Notes: generated by a model not told the origin, from the letters alone. A stretch of 64,000 nt of DNA from Shewanella avicenniae (GCF_017354945.1 NZ_CP071503.1:3410001-3474000), one strand, 5' to 3'; shown: positions 32,707 to 42,391, counted from the stretch's first letter. Translations and numbers: made by a program.

Positions 32707-35352
32707 GTGAATTCGCTTCGACAGATTGCAAAAAGCAGTGCATTACTGCTGACCATTTCTTGGCTTTCGGCCTGTGCGACACAGCCAACCACCACTCAAA
32801 CCCGCAGCGATAAACCTTACCTGACCGAGCAGCAAGCAATGGCGCGCTCGGCGCGAGTAAGCAATGTCAGCTACAAACTGCAATTTAATTTGGATGGTAG
32901 CGACACCTTTAGCGCGGTGACAGATCTGAGTTTTCAGCTTACCGATACACAAAAGCCGCTGACAATCGATCTCAACCAAGCGACCATTACCCGCTTAGTG
33001 ATCAACGGTCACCCGCTCTATCCAAAATATAACGGCCTGTTTTTGTCGTTGAATCCTTTGATGCTGAACACTGGCCTCAACCAGATCCACATTGAGTACA
33101 GCCGTCCACATTCAACCAACGGGGAAGGTCTGCACCGCTTTGTTGACCCTGTTGATGGCAAAGTCTATCTGTACTCACATTTTGAGCCAGCGGCAGCTCA
33201 GCAGATGTTCCCGGTATTTGATCAACCGGATTTAAAAGCCACTTACGAGCTCAGCGTATCAGCGCCGAACGATTGGCAAGTGATCAGCGCCACCCGCGAA
33301 ACTTCTATCGAACCACAAGGCGATCGCAAACTGTGGCATTTCCCAGTCAGCCCGAAATTAAGCCCCTATAACTTCGCAATGCATGCGGGGCCGTACCACA
33401 TGTGGCAAGACAACAGCGGCAAATACCCAATGCGCCTGTTTGCCCGTCAATCTGTGGCCGCACAAGTGACACCACAAGATTGGTTTACCTATACCGATGC
33501 CGGTCTGCGCTTCTTTGATAACTACTTCGGCATTGCTTATCCATTCAAAAAGTATGACCAAGTGTTGGTGCCTGACTTCCTCTATGGCGCAATGGAAAAC
33601 GCCGGTGCAATCACGTTTGCCGAAGGTCGTTTCCTCTATAACGCGGCCATGACCGCTGAGCAGAAGCAACGTCTGGCTGGGGTGATCATGCATGAGATGG
33701 CACACCAATGGTTTGGCGATCTCGTCACCATGAAATGGTGGAACGGCCTATGGCTCAACGAAAGTTTTGCGTCGTTCATGGGCACCTTGGCCACAGCCAA
33801 GGCCACCGAGTTTGATTACGCTTGGCGCAGTTTCTATGCCGGTGGTAAGCAAGGCGCCTATCAAAAAGACAGTAAAGTCACCACTCACCCGATTGAAGTG
33901 CCAGTACCAACCACGGCCAATGCTTTTGATAACATTGATGCCATCACCTACCAAAAAGGCGCTTCTGTGCTGAAGCAGCTGAATTACCTGCTCGGTGAAA
34001 AGGTGTTCCAAAAGGGTGTGCAAAACTATCTGCAACAGTACCAATGGCAAAACGCTACCCTGCAAGACTTTATCGGAAGTCTCGCAAACGCTGCCAACCG
34101 CAATCTGGATCAATGGACCCAAGATTGGCTCTATGATGCTGGGGTGAACACGCTGCAAGCGCAATTCAGCTGTTCAGGCGATCGCATTGACTCGTTCAAG
34201 TTGATTCAAAAATCAGCCGAAACCGGTGCCAAGACACTGCGCGAACAGAAAGTGCAAGTGGCCTTGCTGGTGAAAGGGCGTCACGAACTGCATCTGCTCA
34301 AAAAAGAGCCGGTTATCTATCAAGGCGCGGAAACAGCTGTACCGTCACTGATTGGCGCGCAATGCCCTGACTTGGTGTATCCAAACTATGAAGATTGGGG
34401 TTACGTCAAAGTTGCGCTGGATCCTCGTTCATTTGCAACGGCGCAAAGTCAATTAGCTAAAGTGACAGATCCTTTCCTGCGCTCAATGCTGTGGCAAAGC
34501 TTGTGGGATGGCGTGATGAGCGGTGCGCTGCCATTAAACGACTATCTCGACACCGTATTCGTAAACTTGCCCAAAGAGCAGGATTACACCATCGCAGGTC
34601 AAGTGTTGGCGTCGCTGCACACCAGTAAATACTGGTTAGAAAGCATGTTACCGCTGCACCAAAATTACAGCGAACGTGCGCAACGCGCGATGGCACAAAT
34701 GAGCTTACGTTTAGCAATGGAAACCGTCGGCAATAGCGATATGCAACGCCGCTGGTTTGATGCCTATATCAGCTTTGCCAGTGATGAGCTGTCGCTGTCG
34801 CATTTAAAACAGCTGCTGCAAGGCGATGCGACCTTAGACGGTATCAGCTTAGATCAAGACACACGTTGGAAGATCATTAGTCAGCTCAACCGCTATAACG
34901 TCAAAGGCAGCGAGCAATTGCTGCACGCTGAAGCCAAAGCTGACCAAAGTGATACCGGTGAAAAAGCCGCAATTGCCGCCGAAGTGATTCGTCCAGATGC
35001 GGCAATTAAAGCGCAATGGTTGCGTCGTATTAACGACGATGCGGCGCCGTTCCCGAAACTGCGGATAGCAATGAGCAACATCTACCCTGCTGAACAAGCC
35101 GCATTAGCGCAAAAAACGGCTGCGGAGCGTCTGCAAAACTTGGCGGATATCGACAACCGTAAAGGTCGCGTGTTTATGCGCTCTTATGCGCCGAGCTTGA
35201 TCCCACGCGAGTGTACTCATAGCTCGGTTGTCAACTTGCAACAAGCGATTAAGGACAATCCTAATTTGTCGACCTTGACCATGCGCGCGCTGCAAGAGAT
35301 TGCCCAAGAGGAGCAACGCTGCGTATTGGTCAGCGAAAGCATGACCCAATAA
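32707..35352 (+). CDS. M1-family metallo-aminopeptidase, lipoprotein
   Basis: 881 residues. Predicted zinc aminopeptidase of the gluzincin M1 family on the periplasmic side. Signal peptide with lipobox LSAC (C23). The substrate-recognition motif is GAMEN (294-298); the zinc site is HEMAH (H329, E330, H333) with E352 in WLNESF, the exact M1 spacing. The C-terminal half is an ERAP1-like helical domain. It starts at GTG 32707 with AAAAGGA 8 bases upstream. Cytoplasmic PepN lacks a signal sequence, so this is a distinct exported paralogue. Confidence 0.92.
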   Translation: MNSLRQIAKSSALLLTISWLSACATQPTTTQTRSDKPYLTEQQAMARSARVSNVSYKLQFNLDGSDTFSAVTDLSFQLTDTQKPLTIDLNQATITRLVINGHPLYPKYNGLFLSLNPLMLNTGLNQIHIEYSRPHSTNGEGLHRFVDPVDGKVYLYSHFEPAAAQQMFPVFDQPDLKATYELSVSAPNDWQVISATRETSIEPQGDRKLWHFPVSPKLSPYNFAMHAGPYHMWQDNSGKYPMRLFARQSVAAQVTPQDWFTYTDAGLRFFDNYFGIAYPFKKYDQVLVPDFLYGAMENAGAITFAEGRFLYNAAMTAEQKQRLAGVIMHEMAHQWFGDLVTMKWWNGLWLNESFASFMGTLATAKATEFDYAWRSFYAGGKQGAYQKDSKVTTHPIEVPVPTTANAFDNIDAITYQKGASVLKQLNYLLGEKVFQKGVQNYLQQYQWQNATLQDFIGSLANAANRNLDQWTQDWLYDAGVNTLQAQFSCSGDRIDSFKLIQKSAETGAKTLREQKVQVALLVKGRHELHLLKKEPVIYQGAETAVPSLIGAQCPDLVYPNYEDWGYVKVALDPRSFATAQSQLAKVTDPFLRSMLWQSLWDGVMSGALPLNDYLDTVFVNLPKEQDYTIAGQVLASLHTSKYWLESMLPLHQNYSERAQRAMAQMSLRLAMETVGNSDMQRRWFDAYISFASDELSLSHLKQLLQGDATLDGISLDQDTRWKIISQLNRYNVKGSEQLLHAEAKADQSDTGEKAAIAAEVIRPDAAIKAQWLRRINDDAAPFPKLRIAMSNIYPAEQAALAQKTAAERLQNLADIDNRKGRVFMRSYAPSLIPRECTHSSVVNLQQAIKDNPNLSTLTMRALQEIAQEEQRCVLVSESMTQ

Positions 35353-35380
35353 TCGCTGTGCTTGTTTAGGTGATTAAAAA

Positions 35381-35403
35381 AGCTGCCTGCGGGCAGCTTT
35401 TTG
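35381..35403 (+). terminator. Terminator after the M1 peptidase
   Basis: AGCTGCC-TGCG-GGCAGCT with a T run, 28 bases past the stop codon. Confidence 0.88.
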
Positions 35404-35454
35404 TTTTTGTTTTGGCGACGGAATAGTGGCAGGCGACTAGCCCTTTAGCTGCAG

Positions 35455-36627
35455 TTAGCGTGGCTTAACCTCACTGTTTGGCGTTACTGCTGCATCAGCA
35501 TCTTGCAATGGCGACACCGGTTCTGCTGGCGCGCTTCGGTTAGCAATAGCAGCGTCCTGCACCACCACAGTTTCGCCTATTTTATCTTGAATACATTGGC
35601 GGTTGTTGTCCCAATAGACTTGCAAGAAACCCAGCAAACCGGTGGCAATACCGGCACCGTAGCCACCATAGCGACCAAAGGCTGCCCACAGCGATAATGG
35701 CTCACCGTTCAAACGGACCACACGAATACCCAACAGTTTTTTACCTGGGGTTTGCCCTCGCCCTAGCGCGGTAAATAAGGTGAAATAAGCGGCGCCCCAA
35801 CTCAGCCCCAAACCCAGATCGGTAATGATCCCTTTTATCCACGCAATCAGTGACGGCGCTTGGTTCGCATCGGTGTCGCTCAGCTCGGCCGTATTGGCTA
35901 ACGAGCGCTCAGTTATGGCGGGCGGCTTGGCTGATGCACTGTCAGCTTGCGAGGGGGAAGTAACAGTTGGCGAACGAGGGCTAAGCTGCGGCACCGCTTC
36001 AATCGGCGCTAACAATTGCTGGCGATAGTGCTGCTGTTGTTCAGCGGTGAGAAACTGAAGCTCACTCAATAACTCGCCAACCAATGCATTGCGTTCAGCG
36101 GGGGCATTGGCATAAATCGCATCCAACTGTTGCTGCAGCGCCGGCAGATTGCCATCAATACAGGCGGTATTTTCACACGCCTCGATCTTTGCCGCCAGCA
36201 ACACCACGGCACCCGTGCGAGCCAGCGTTTCCACACTGGGGCGATTGAGCGACCCATCTACATCAGACTCAGCGGGCTTAGTGAACTGACTCACCACTGA
36301 AGCGACACTGACAAAAATCACTAAGGCGCTGACGACTCTTAACCAGCGCCGCGCCCAAGGGGAAACCACTTGTTCATGCCGTTTACTGACAATCCAGGTT
36401 GCTACCGCCGCTACTAATGCCACCACAAAGCTGGGCACATAACTCAGAACACTGATCAGCAGCAGATCTAACAACATCGCTAAGCCACGCCGCCATGGTT
36501 TAGCCAGTGGCATCCCCATCAATTGCTGATCGAGTGTAAACGCAAATGGCGTGACGATAGCGCGGGTTTCTTTGCCAGCACGCCACGCTTCAAGCGCCGA
36601 CTGATATTGCTTATCCTCAATATTCAC
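35455..36627 (-). CDS. RDD family membrane protein with a large soluble insertion
   Basis: 390 residues. The RDD hallmark residues appear in PWRRGLAMLLDLLLISVL, followed by further hydrophobic segments, then a hydrophilic stretch of about 150 residues (ENTACIDGN..., Pro/Ser-rich QLSPRSPTVTSPSQAD), and finally the C-terminal RDD half with GRGQTPGKKLLGIRVVR and LGFLQVYWDNNRQCIQDKIG. RDD proteins are ill-defined membrane proteins; some have been linked to ion transport. GTG 36627 is chosen because AAGGAAA lies 6-7 bases before it; an upstream TTG lacks a ribosome binding site. Confidence 0.8.
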   Translation of the reverse strand: MNIEDKQYQSALEAWRAGKETRAIVTPFAFTLDQQLMGMPLAKPWRRGLAMLLDLLLISVLSYVPSFVVALVAAVATWIVSKRHEQVVSPWARRWLRVVSALVIFVSVASVVSQFTKPAESDVDGSLNRPSVETLARTGAVVLLAAKIEACENTACIDGNLPALQQQLDAIYANAPAERNALVGELLSELQFLTAEQQQHYRQQLLAPIEAVPQLSPRSPTVTSPSQADSASAKPPAITERSLANTAELSDTDANQAPSLIAWIKGIITDLGLGLSWGAAYFTLFTALGRGQTPGKKLLGIRVVRLNGEPLSLWAAFGRYGGYGAGIATGLLGFLQVYWDNNRQCIQDKIGETVVVQDAAIANRSAPAEPVSPLQDADAAVTPNSEVKPR

Positions 36628-36802
36628 CTGCAGTTTCCTTGTGCAATAAGCGACCGACCGCTCAGCAGCCAATAGATGCTGATTAATTAAGCAAAAATCA
36701 TACAGGGAATTTGAGGCAATAGGCTAACCTTGGCCAATAAATCATGCGGTTAATGTACGTGATTTCGAGATTGAGGCAGACAGAACGTCATCAATTGCGG
36801 CC

Positions 36803-36829
36803 AAAAAAAAGAAGCGCCGCAGCGCTTCT
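36803..36829 (-). terminator. Terminator after the phosphoribosyltransferase gene
   Basis: Minus-strand AGAAGCGC-TGCG-GCGCTTCT followed by a run of T. Confidence 0.9.
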
Positions 36830-36849
36830 TCTGTTGCAACCGTTATCGA

Positions 36850-37416
36850 TTAATCAAACAGATCACGAATGTTGCGGAAATCACTCTTACCTTCAGTGAT
36901 CTCTTCAGGGGTTAAGCCTGACACTTCGTGCGGGAACACCAACCATTCATCAGAAGAGTGGATGAAGTAATCGGGCTTCATCGGCACTGCGGTATTTTTT
37001 GGCTTGTAGTATGGACAAGCGATACGAATGTCGCGCGGCAGATTCAAACGCATGGTTTGCGCCAGTTTTTCTTTCAACGCATGCACGCTACGGCCAGAAT
37101 CAAACACATCGTCCACAATCAGCAGGCCATCATCGGCATTGGCGTTTTCGATGATGTAATGCAAACCGTGTACTTTGATCTCTTTACTCTGTTTATCGTT
37201 ACCGATGCCATAGTAAGAAGAAGTACGTACGGCGATATGGTCAGTGTCGACTTTCTTATAATCAAAGTATTCCTGCACTGCGATACCGATTGGAGCACCA
37301 CCACGCCAGATCCCTACGATAAACTGTGGCCGAAAGCCACTTTGGTAAACCTGAGCCGCCAGACGGAATGAATCCTCGAGCAGTTCCTGAGCTGTGATAT
37401 AGCGTTTTTCGATCAT
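36850..37416 (-). CDS. Purine-type phosphoribosyltransferase
   Basis: 188 residues from ATG 37416 (MIEKRYITAQELL). The PRPP-binding loop LLIVDDVFDSGRS is clear, and FIVGIWRGGAPIG forms the pyrophosphate loop. The sequence resembles the xanthine/hypoxanthine phosphoribosyltransferase-like proteins of Vibrio and Shewanella rather than E. coli Hpt, which is encoded separately at 58.3 kb. The base specificity is not deducible by eye. The frame extends upstream to 37485, but homology begins at the chosen start. Confidence 0.85.
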   Translation of the reverse strand: MIEKRYITAQELLEDSFRLAAQVYQSGFRPQFIVGIWRGGAPIGIAVQEYFDYKKVDTDHIAVRTSSYYGIGNDKQSKEIKVHGLHYIIENANADDGLLIVDDVFDSGRSVHALKEKLAQTMRLNLPRDIRIACPYYKPKNTAVPMKPDYFIHSSDEWLVFPHEVSGLTPEEITEGKSDFRNIRDLFD

Positions 37417-37717
37417 CGCCACGACCCCGAATGTTAACAAAGAGATAAAACTTGCCGCCGTGTCTTGCGGCCAGACCCAGCGCATACTGCATGCGCCATG
37501 GAATATTGGGCGCGAATTCTAACGCAAAACCAGTACGTTTGCTGTGCTTTATCGCGGCTCTTTTGTGAATCATGCCAAATTAATGTGGCTAAATGTTCAG
37601 CAAACGCTAATTTTGCCATTATTGATCTACATCCAACCGTTTGCTTGAGCAATTGCGTACATTAAGAGGCGTTGAATTATCCCCTTTCGTATCGGTTACA
37701 AATGTTAAGGAAGTTGT
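37417..37717. other. Divergent intergenic region, phosphoribosyltransferase/nfsB
   Basis: 301 bases carrying the promoters of two divergent genes. A GCGCATACTGCATGCGC hairpin (37480-37496) is visible. I cannot point to a convincing promoter pair or RNA gene. Confidence 0.4.
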
Positions 37718-38371
37718 ATGTCTGTGCTGTCTGAAATTGCCCAACGCCGTTATACCAGCAAAGCGTTTGATGCCACCCAAAAGATCCCGCAAGAGAAAAT
37801 CGAGCAACTGAAAACTCTGCTGCAATTCAGCCCATCGTCGGTTAACTCGCAGCCGTGGCACTTTGTGATAACGGCCTCTGACGCAGGTAAAGCCACCATT
37901 GCCGAAGCCACAGCCAACTTTCCATTCAACACCGCGAAGATCCAAAATGCGTCGCATGTGATAGTCCTGTGTACCCGCAATCAGTTTAGCGATGAACATC
38001 TGCAGCGCTTATTGCAGCAAGAAGAGGCTGATGGCCGTATTCCCGATGAAGCTGCCCGCGCCGCATTGCATAATGGCCGTGAGTTTTTCGTCAATATGCA
38101 CCGCTTTGAGTTGAAAGATGTGCAGCATTGGATGGAAAAACAAACCTATATCGCCTTAGGTAATCTGTTGCTGGGTGCCGGCATGTTAGAGGTAGGTGCC
38201 ACCCCGATTGAAGGCTTTGATGCCAGCGTCTTAAACAAGGTGCTCGGCCTACGCGAACAGGGATTTACCGCCAGTGTGATTGTCGCCTTGGGCTACAGTG
38301 ATGCCAGCGACTTTAATGCCAAGCTGCCCAAATCTCGCTTGCCGCAAACGGAACTGTTTAGCGAAATCTGA
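37718..38371 (+). CDS. nfsB: NAD(P)H-dependent nitroreductase NfsB
   Basis: FMN-dependent oxygen-insensitive nitroreductase/dihydropteridine reductase type. 217 residues, the length of E. coli NfsB and clearly similar along its whole length: RRYTSKAFDATQKI, LQFSPSSVNSQPWHFVI (FMN site), QEEADGRIP, PIEGFDASVL and the C-terminal FNAKLPKSRLPQ. AAGGAAG precedes the ATG by 4-5 bases. A GGTCGG/CCGACC hairpin follows the stop codon but lacks a T run. Confidence 0.93.
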   Translation: MSVLSEIAQRRYTSKAFDATQKIPQEKIEQLKTLLQFSPSSVNSQPWHFVITASDAGKATIAEATANFPFNTAKIQNASHVIVLCTRNQFSDEHLQRLLQQEEADGRIPDEAARAALHNGREFFVNMHRFELKDVQHWMEKQTYIALGNLLLGAGMLEVGATPIEGFDASVLNKVLGLREQGFTASVIVALGYSDASDFNAKLPKSRLPQTELFSEI

Positions 38372-38486
38372 ACCATCCGGTCGGTGAGCCTTACGCTTGC
38401 CGACCGTGTGCCAGCTCACATTTCGGTTGCGCTCACCTTTGGCTGTGGCATAGTAGCAATAATCGCCTTTCAGGATTAATGACGCT

Positions 38487-39134
38487 ATGTTGCTTGCCAA
38501 ACCCGCCATTGCAGAGAAAGTTCAGGAAGCGAATGCCGACATCAAATGTTTGCGCGAAGATAACCCGCTTATCTGGCCGCTGATGACTCTGTTCAAAACC
38601 TCTGCCCGCAGTTGGAAAGTGCACCACCTTGCCACCGAACTGCAGCAACGCGGCTTAATGCACAACCTCGATGAATCCCCCGAGAAAGACCTGTTTAAAC
38701 GCAATTTTCTATTGATGAATGCGCTCTACGAACTGCAGCAAATGTTGCTGCCTGAGCAATGGCTGCAGGTGAAATCGATGGACATTCAGCTGCTTCGCTT
38801 AGCACCCGCTAACGTGGACTTGCTGCAATATGAAGATCAATCGCTGCGAGAGTATTATCTCGACTGGCACAACTACGATACTTGCGCCAACGTGGTCAAA
38901 GAGATGCTGGCGTCTTTCTGGCATTCTTATGAAAAATATATCGGCGCCAATCCTAAACGCTTGGCACATCTCGATGCGCTAAAGGTCATGGAGTTGGCAG
39001 CCGATGCCAGCGATCAAGATATTCGCCGCCAATGGCGTAAACTGGCGTTGCGCTGGCATCCCGATCGCCCTGATGGCGATGCAGTGAAATTCCGCCAGAT
39101 TTGCGAGGCATGGCAAGCACTCAAAGCCAGCTGA
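38487..39134 (+). CDS. DnaJ-related protein with C-terminal J domain
   Basis: 215 residues. Residues 1-150 match the DNAJ-related N-terminal type (NPLIWPLMTLFKTSARSWKVHHLATEL, ALYELQQMLLPEQW). The J domain is at the extreme C-terminus (LDALKVMELAADASDQDIRRQWRKLALRWHPDRPDG, HPD present). It probably recruits a DnaK-type chaperone to an unknown client. No G/F or zinc domain. It is an independent gene with a ribosome binding site CAGGA. Confidence 0.88.
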   Translation: MLLAKPAIAEKVQEANADIKCLREDNPLIWPLMTLFKTSARSWKVHHLATELQQRGLMHNLDESPEKDLFKRNFLLMNALYELQQMLLPEQWLQVKSMDIQLLRLAPANVDLLQYEDQSLREYYLDWHNYDTCANVVKEMLASFWHSYEKYIGANPKRLAHLDALKVMELAADASDQDIRRQWRKLALRWHPDRPDGDAVKFRQICEAWQALKAS

Positions 39135-39253
39135 AACCTGTGCCATTTCACAGTTATCACTAAAAAATCATTGTTTAATATTGGATTAAGTCAGAATACC
39201 TAACCTCAATCCATTCAAGCCTATTTTTGTTCGCGAAATTCAAGGAGTCTATT

Positions 39254-39967
39254 TTGCTGAAACCTGCTCTGGCCGTGCTACTCCTCGCTGGTGCCTCTAT
39301 CACTGCTCATGCAACGGAATTTGTTGAAGGTAAACAATACGTTCAGGTGGCAGATAAAGCGAGTGACACTCCCAAAGTCACTGAGTATTTCTCTTTCTAC
39401 TGCCCACACTGCAACATGATGTCAAAGAAGTACATCACCTTTATCAAAGCGAAAATTAAGCCGGAAATCGCCTTTGATGATGCACATGTGGATTTCATGA
39501 ACAGTGCCATCGGCACTGAAGTGATGCGTTCGCTGGCCGTGATGAAAAAACTCGGCCTGGAAAAGCAGCTAACCCCAGCCATGTTTAGCGCGATTCAAGG
39601 TGAAGAGGAACACAGCCATAATCACCCTTCTGCGATTAACAGCCGTGACGACATCAAAAAAGTGTTCGCCGGTGCTGGCGTTGATGCAGCCAAATACGAT
39701 GAAGTTGCTGATAGCAGCGAAACAACCGCGATGATCAACAGCTGGCGTCAACAGCAAAACACTTTTGCGATTGATTCGATCCCGACCTTTATCGTTAACG
39801 ATAAATACCGTGTCAATCTGGAAGAGATTAAATCGATCGCTGAACTGACAGAGTTGATCGATTATCTAGCAACCGAAAAGCCGGAGAAAAAATCGGGTGG
39901 TAGCATGGGTTGGGTATTTTTAGCCTTTGCTGGCTTGGCTGCCATCAGCCGCCGCCGTGTAAGCTAA
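39254..39967 (+). CDS. DsbA-like thiol:disulfide protein with GlyGly-CTERM anchor
   Basis: 237 residues. Cleaved-type signal peptide (about 1-20, ending in AHA), thioredoxin fold with active site FYCPHCNMM (CPHC, as in DsbA) and cis-proline loop SIPTFIVND. The tail KKSGGSMGWVFLAFAG...RRR is a GlyGly-CTERM sorting signal (Gly-Gly, membrane helix, basic end), processed by rhombosortase in other bacteria. TTG 39254 is the preferred start, with AAGGAG 6 bases upstream; the longer frame from TTG 39227 would place that site inside the gene. Confidence 0.85.
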   Translation: MLKPALAVLLLAGASITAHATEFVEGKQYVQVADKASDTPKVTEYFSFYCPHCNMMSKKYITFIKAKIKPEIAFDDAHVDFMNSAIGTEVMRSLAVMKKLGLEKQLTPAMFSAIQGEEEHSHNHPSAINSRDDIKKVFAGAGVDAAKYDEVADSSETTAMINSWRQQQNTFAIDSIPTFIVNDKYRVNLEEIKSIAELTELIDYLATEKPEKKSGGSMGWVFLAFAGLAAISRRRVS

Positions 39968-39991
39968 TTAACTGGCGCAAACATAAGTAAG

Positions 39992-40018
39992 CAAAAGGCC
40001 TCAATCGCGAGGCCTTTT
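39992..40018. terminator. Bidirectional terminator between the DsbA-like gene and mrcB
   Basis: AAAAGGCCTC / GAGGCCTTTTT with loop AATCGC. It can serve the plus-strand DsbA-like gene and the convergent mrcB. Confidence 0.88.
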
Positions 40019-40069
40019 TCGTTGTTAAATCTTATGGTGATGCCAAAAATCGTAACGATTCCAATGGCG

Positions 40070-42376
40070 TTAGTTACTCAATAACCGCTGCCACCATGAC
40101 TTAGGTTTACCGCAGTTTTCTGTCGGATGATAGCTTTCTGCCAACGCGGGGACTTTCACAACGGGACTGCAATCAGCGCCTTTAGCCAAGCCGCTGTCAC
40201 GATCAAAGTAGCCCTGCACTATGCCGCTCTCTGGCGGTAACCGCAGCGATAATGGTGCTCGATTACCTAAAAACTGGCGATACACCGCCATCGCACCACT
40301 GCTGCCGTAAAGCGAGGTTTTGCCGTTATCATCGCGGCCAACCCAAATGACCGCCACATTTCGCTCATCCATGCCGGCAAACCAAGAGTCACGCCGATCG
40401 TTACTGGTGCCGGTTTTTCCCGCAAGCATATCATTAGGAAAGGCTTCACCCAGTTTTTTGGCCGTACCCGACTCGACAACCTTGGTCATAGCATATTGCA
40501 CTAAGTAATCCACATTCGGGTCGATGGCTTGATGTTGCGCCAACGGCGTGGCTTGAATCGGCTTATTATCTTTATCCAACACTTGAGTGACCGCCGCCAA
40601 TTGACGGTAGCGCCCACGCGATGCAATGGTTTGGTACATCTGTGCTACCATTAATGGCGAGCCATTCACCGCCCCCAACAGCATGGATGGATACGGATTA
40701 ATTGTTTCACTCCAGCCCACTTGTTTTAGGGTGGTGGCAACCGCATCCACCCCAAGCGCCATCCCCAAATTAACCGTGGGTACGTTCATCGAGTCTTTTA
40801 AGGCTGTCAGCAATGGCACTTGACCTTTGAATTGGCGATCGTCGTTTTGCGGTGACCACGTTTCGCCGCGCTCATTCTTCAAGGTAATCGGCTCATCTTT
40901 CAGTGGGGTCACCAAGTTATAGTTATTCGGTTGCGACAAAGCAGTGGCATACACAAACGGTTTCACCAAAGAACCAATTGGACGGCGAATATCGGTTGCA
41001 CGGTTAAAACCGTAGTAGGACGGCACTCGGTCCCCCACCATTGCGGCAATGCCGGCGCTATATCGATCGGTAACCACCATGCCCGTTTGCAATTGATACT
41101 TTTCGGCATTGAGTGATTTCATCGTCTGCAGCACGGCTTTTTCAGCCGCTTCCTGCGCTAAAGGATCCAGTGTGGTATAGACCTTCACCCCCGACTGCTT
41201 TAGCAAGGCTTCGCCGTATCGGTCACGCAGTTCCTGTTTAACTTGGGCAAAAAACGCTGGCAACTTTTGGTGTACAGGACGCTCGGAATCGCGCAGTGAT
41301 AACGGTGATGATGCCGCCAGTTGGTATTGTTTTGCGGTGATTTTGCCGCCTTCCATCAACAGCCGTAGCACCAAGTCGCGACGTTGCTGAGCCCGCTGAT
41401 CATAGCGCCACGGGTTGTAATAGGAAGGACCTTTAATCACTGCAACTAAAAACGCCTGTTGTGCGAGGGTCAGCTCGCCGATGGGTCGGCCAAAATAGAA
41501 CTGCGACGCCAAGCCCATGCCGTGAATGGCGCGGCTATGATCTTGCCCCATATAAACTTCATTCAGATAGGCTTCGAGGATCTCCTCTTTGCTGTAACGG
41601 AAATCGATAATCAGCGCCATTAACGCTTCACGGACTTTACGAATGAGCGAGCGCTCGCTGGAGAGGAAGAAGTTTTTGGCTAACTGCTGGGTTAAGGTTG
41701 AGCCACCTTGCACGGTGCGCCCTGCGGTAATGTTGACAAACGCCGCCCGAGCAATGGCCAGCGGATTTACCCCAAAATGCTCGTAGAAGCTACGGTCTTC
41801 GGTCAATATCAGCGCTTCAATGACCAAAGGTGGCATTTCGGTGGTTGGCACAAATAGCCTATCTTCACCATCACCGGTGACGATGCGATCAAGTAACACA
41901 GGTTCGAGATGGAACACGGCCAGCTGCCGATTGTCTTCGCCACGGCTGACCGCCGTCACCCCGTTGCTATCAAAACTGATAAGCACCCGTTGCTCTGGTT
42001 GTTTGCCTTCTGGATGCAAAAATGGCCGCCGCCAAATATCCACCTTGGTGCTAGATGCCGAAAATTCGCCCACTTGACGCGGATTAGCAACCTTGCGATA
42101 GCCGAGCAGTTTTAGTTCATCGATCAGCTGCTGGTGGCTCACCGGCGCACCGGGATACAGCGCCATTGAGCGACTGAAAATCTGCGCCGGCAGATACCAC
42201 TTTTGCCCCTCAAATTTGCGGGCGATGATCTGATCAAGATAGATGCTATAAACCGCCAGCACGGCAGCAAGAATGATGGCGAGCTTCCAGCTAATTGACC
42301 ACACCTTGCGCCACAATGACGTTTTTGGGCTGCTATTGCTGCGCTTTCCCTGAGTTTTTTTGGTTGTTTTTGCCAT
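40070..42376 (-). CDS. mrcB: Penicillin-binding protein 1B (bifunctional)
   Basis: Class A PBP that polymerises glycan strands and cross-links peptides. 768 residues. One membrane anchor (about 30-48); a UB2H-type region (about 68-145) that in E. coli binds LpoB; a glycosyltransferase domain with EDRSFYEHFG (E193) and GGSTLTQQLAKN; and a transpeptidase domain with S469 in RPIGSLVKP, a KDSMN motif and KTGTSNDRRD. It lies 15 bases after hrpB on the same strand, as in E. coli. Confidence 0.95.
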   Translation of the reverse strand: MAKTTKKTQGKRSNSSPKTSLWRKVWSISWKLAIILAAVLAVYSIYLDQIIARKFEGQKWYLPAQIFSRSMALYPGAPVSHQQLIDELKLLGYRKVANPRQVGEFSASSTKVDIWRRPFLHPEGKQPEQRVLISFDSNGVTAVSRGEDNRQLAVFHLEPVLLDRIVTGDGEDRLFVPTTEMPPLVIEALILTEDRSFYEHFGVNPLAIARAAFVNITAGRTVQGGSTLTQQLAKNFFLSSERSLIRKVREALMALIIDFRYSKEEILEAYLNEVYMGQDHSRAIHGMGLASQFYFGRPIGELTLAQQAFLVAVIKGPSYYNPWRYDQRAQQRRDLVLRLLMEGGKITAKQYQLAASSPLSLRDSERPVHQKLPAFFAQVKQELRDRYGEALLKQSGVKVYTTLDPLAQEAAEKAVLQTMKSLNAEKYQLQTGMVVTDRYSAGIAAMVGDRVPSYYGFNRATDIRRPIGSLVKPFVYATALSQPNNYNLVTPLKDEPITLKNERGETWSPQNDDRQFKGQVPLLTALKDSMNVPTVNLGMALGVDAVATTLKQVGWSETINPYPSMLLGAVNGSPLMVAQMYQTIASRGRYRQLAAVTQVLDKDNKPIQATPLAQHQAIDPNVDYLVQYAMTKVVESGTAKKLGEAFPNDMLAGKTGTSNDRRDSWFAGMDERNVAVIWVGRDDNGKTSLYGSSGAMAVYRQFLGNRAPLSLRLPPESGIVQGYFDRDSGLAKGADCSPVVKVPALAESYHPTENCGKPKSWWQRLLSN

Positions 42377-42391
42377 GAATAATCTTTGCGT

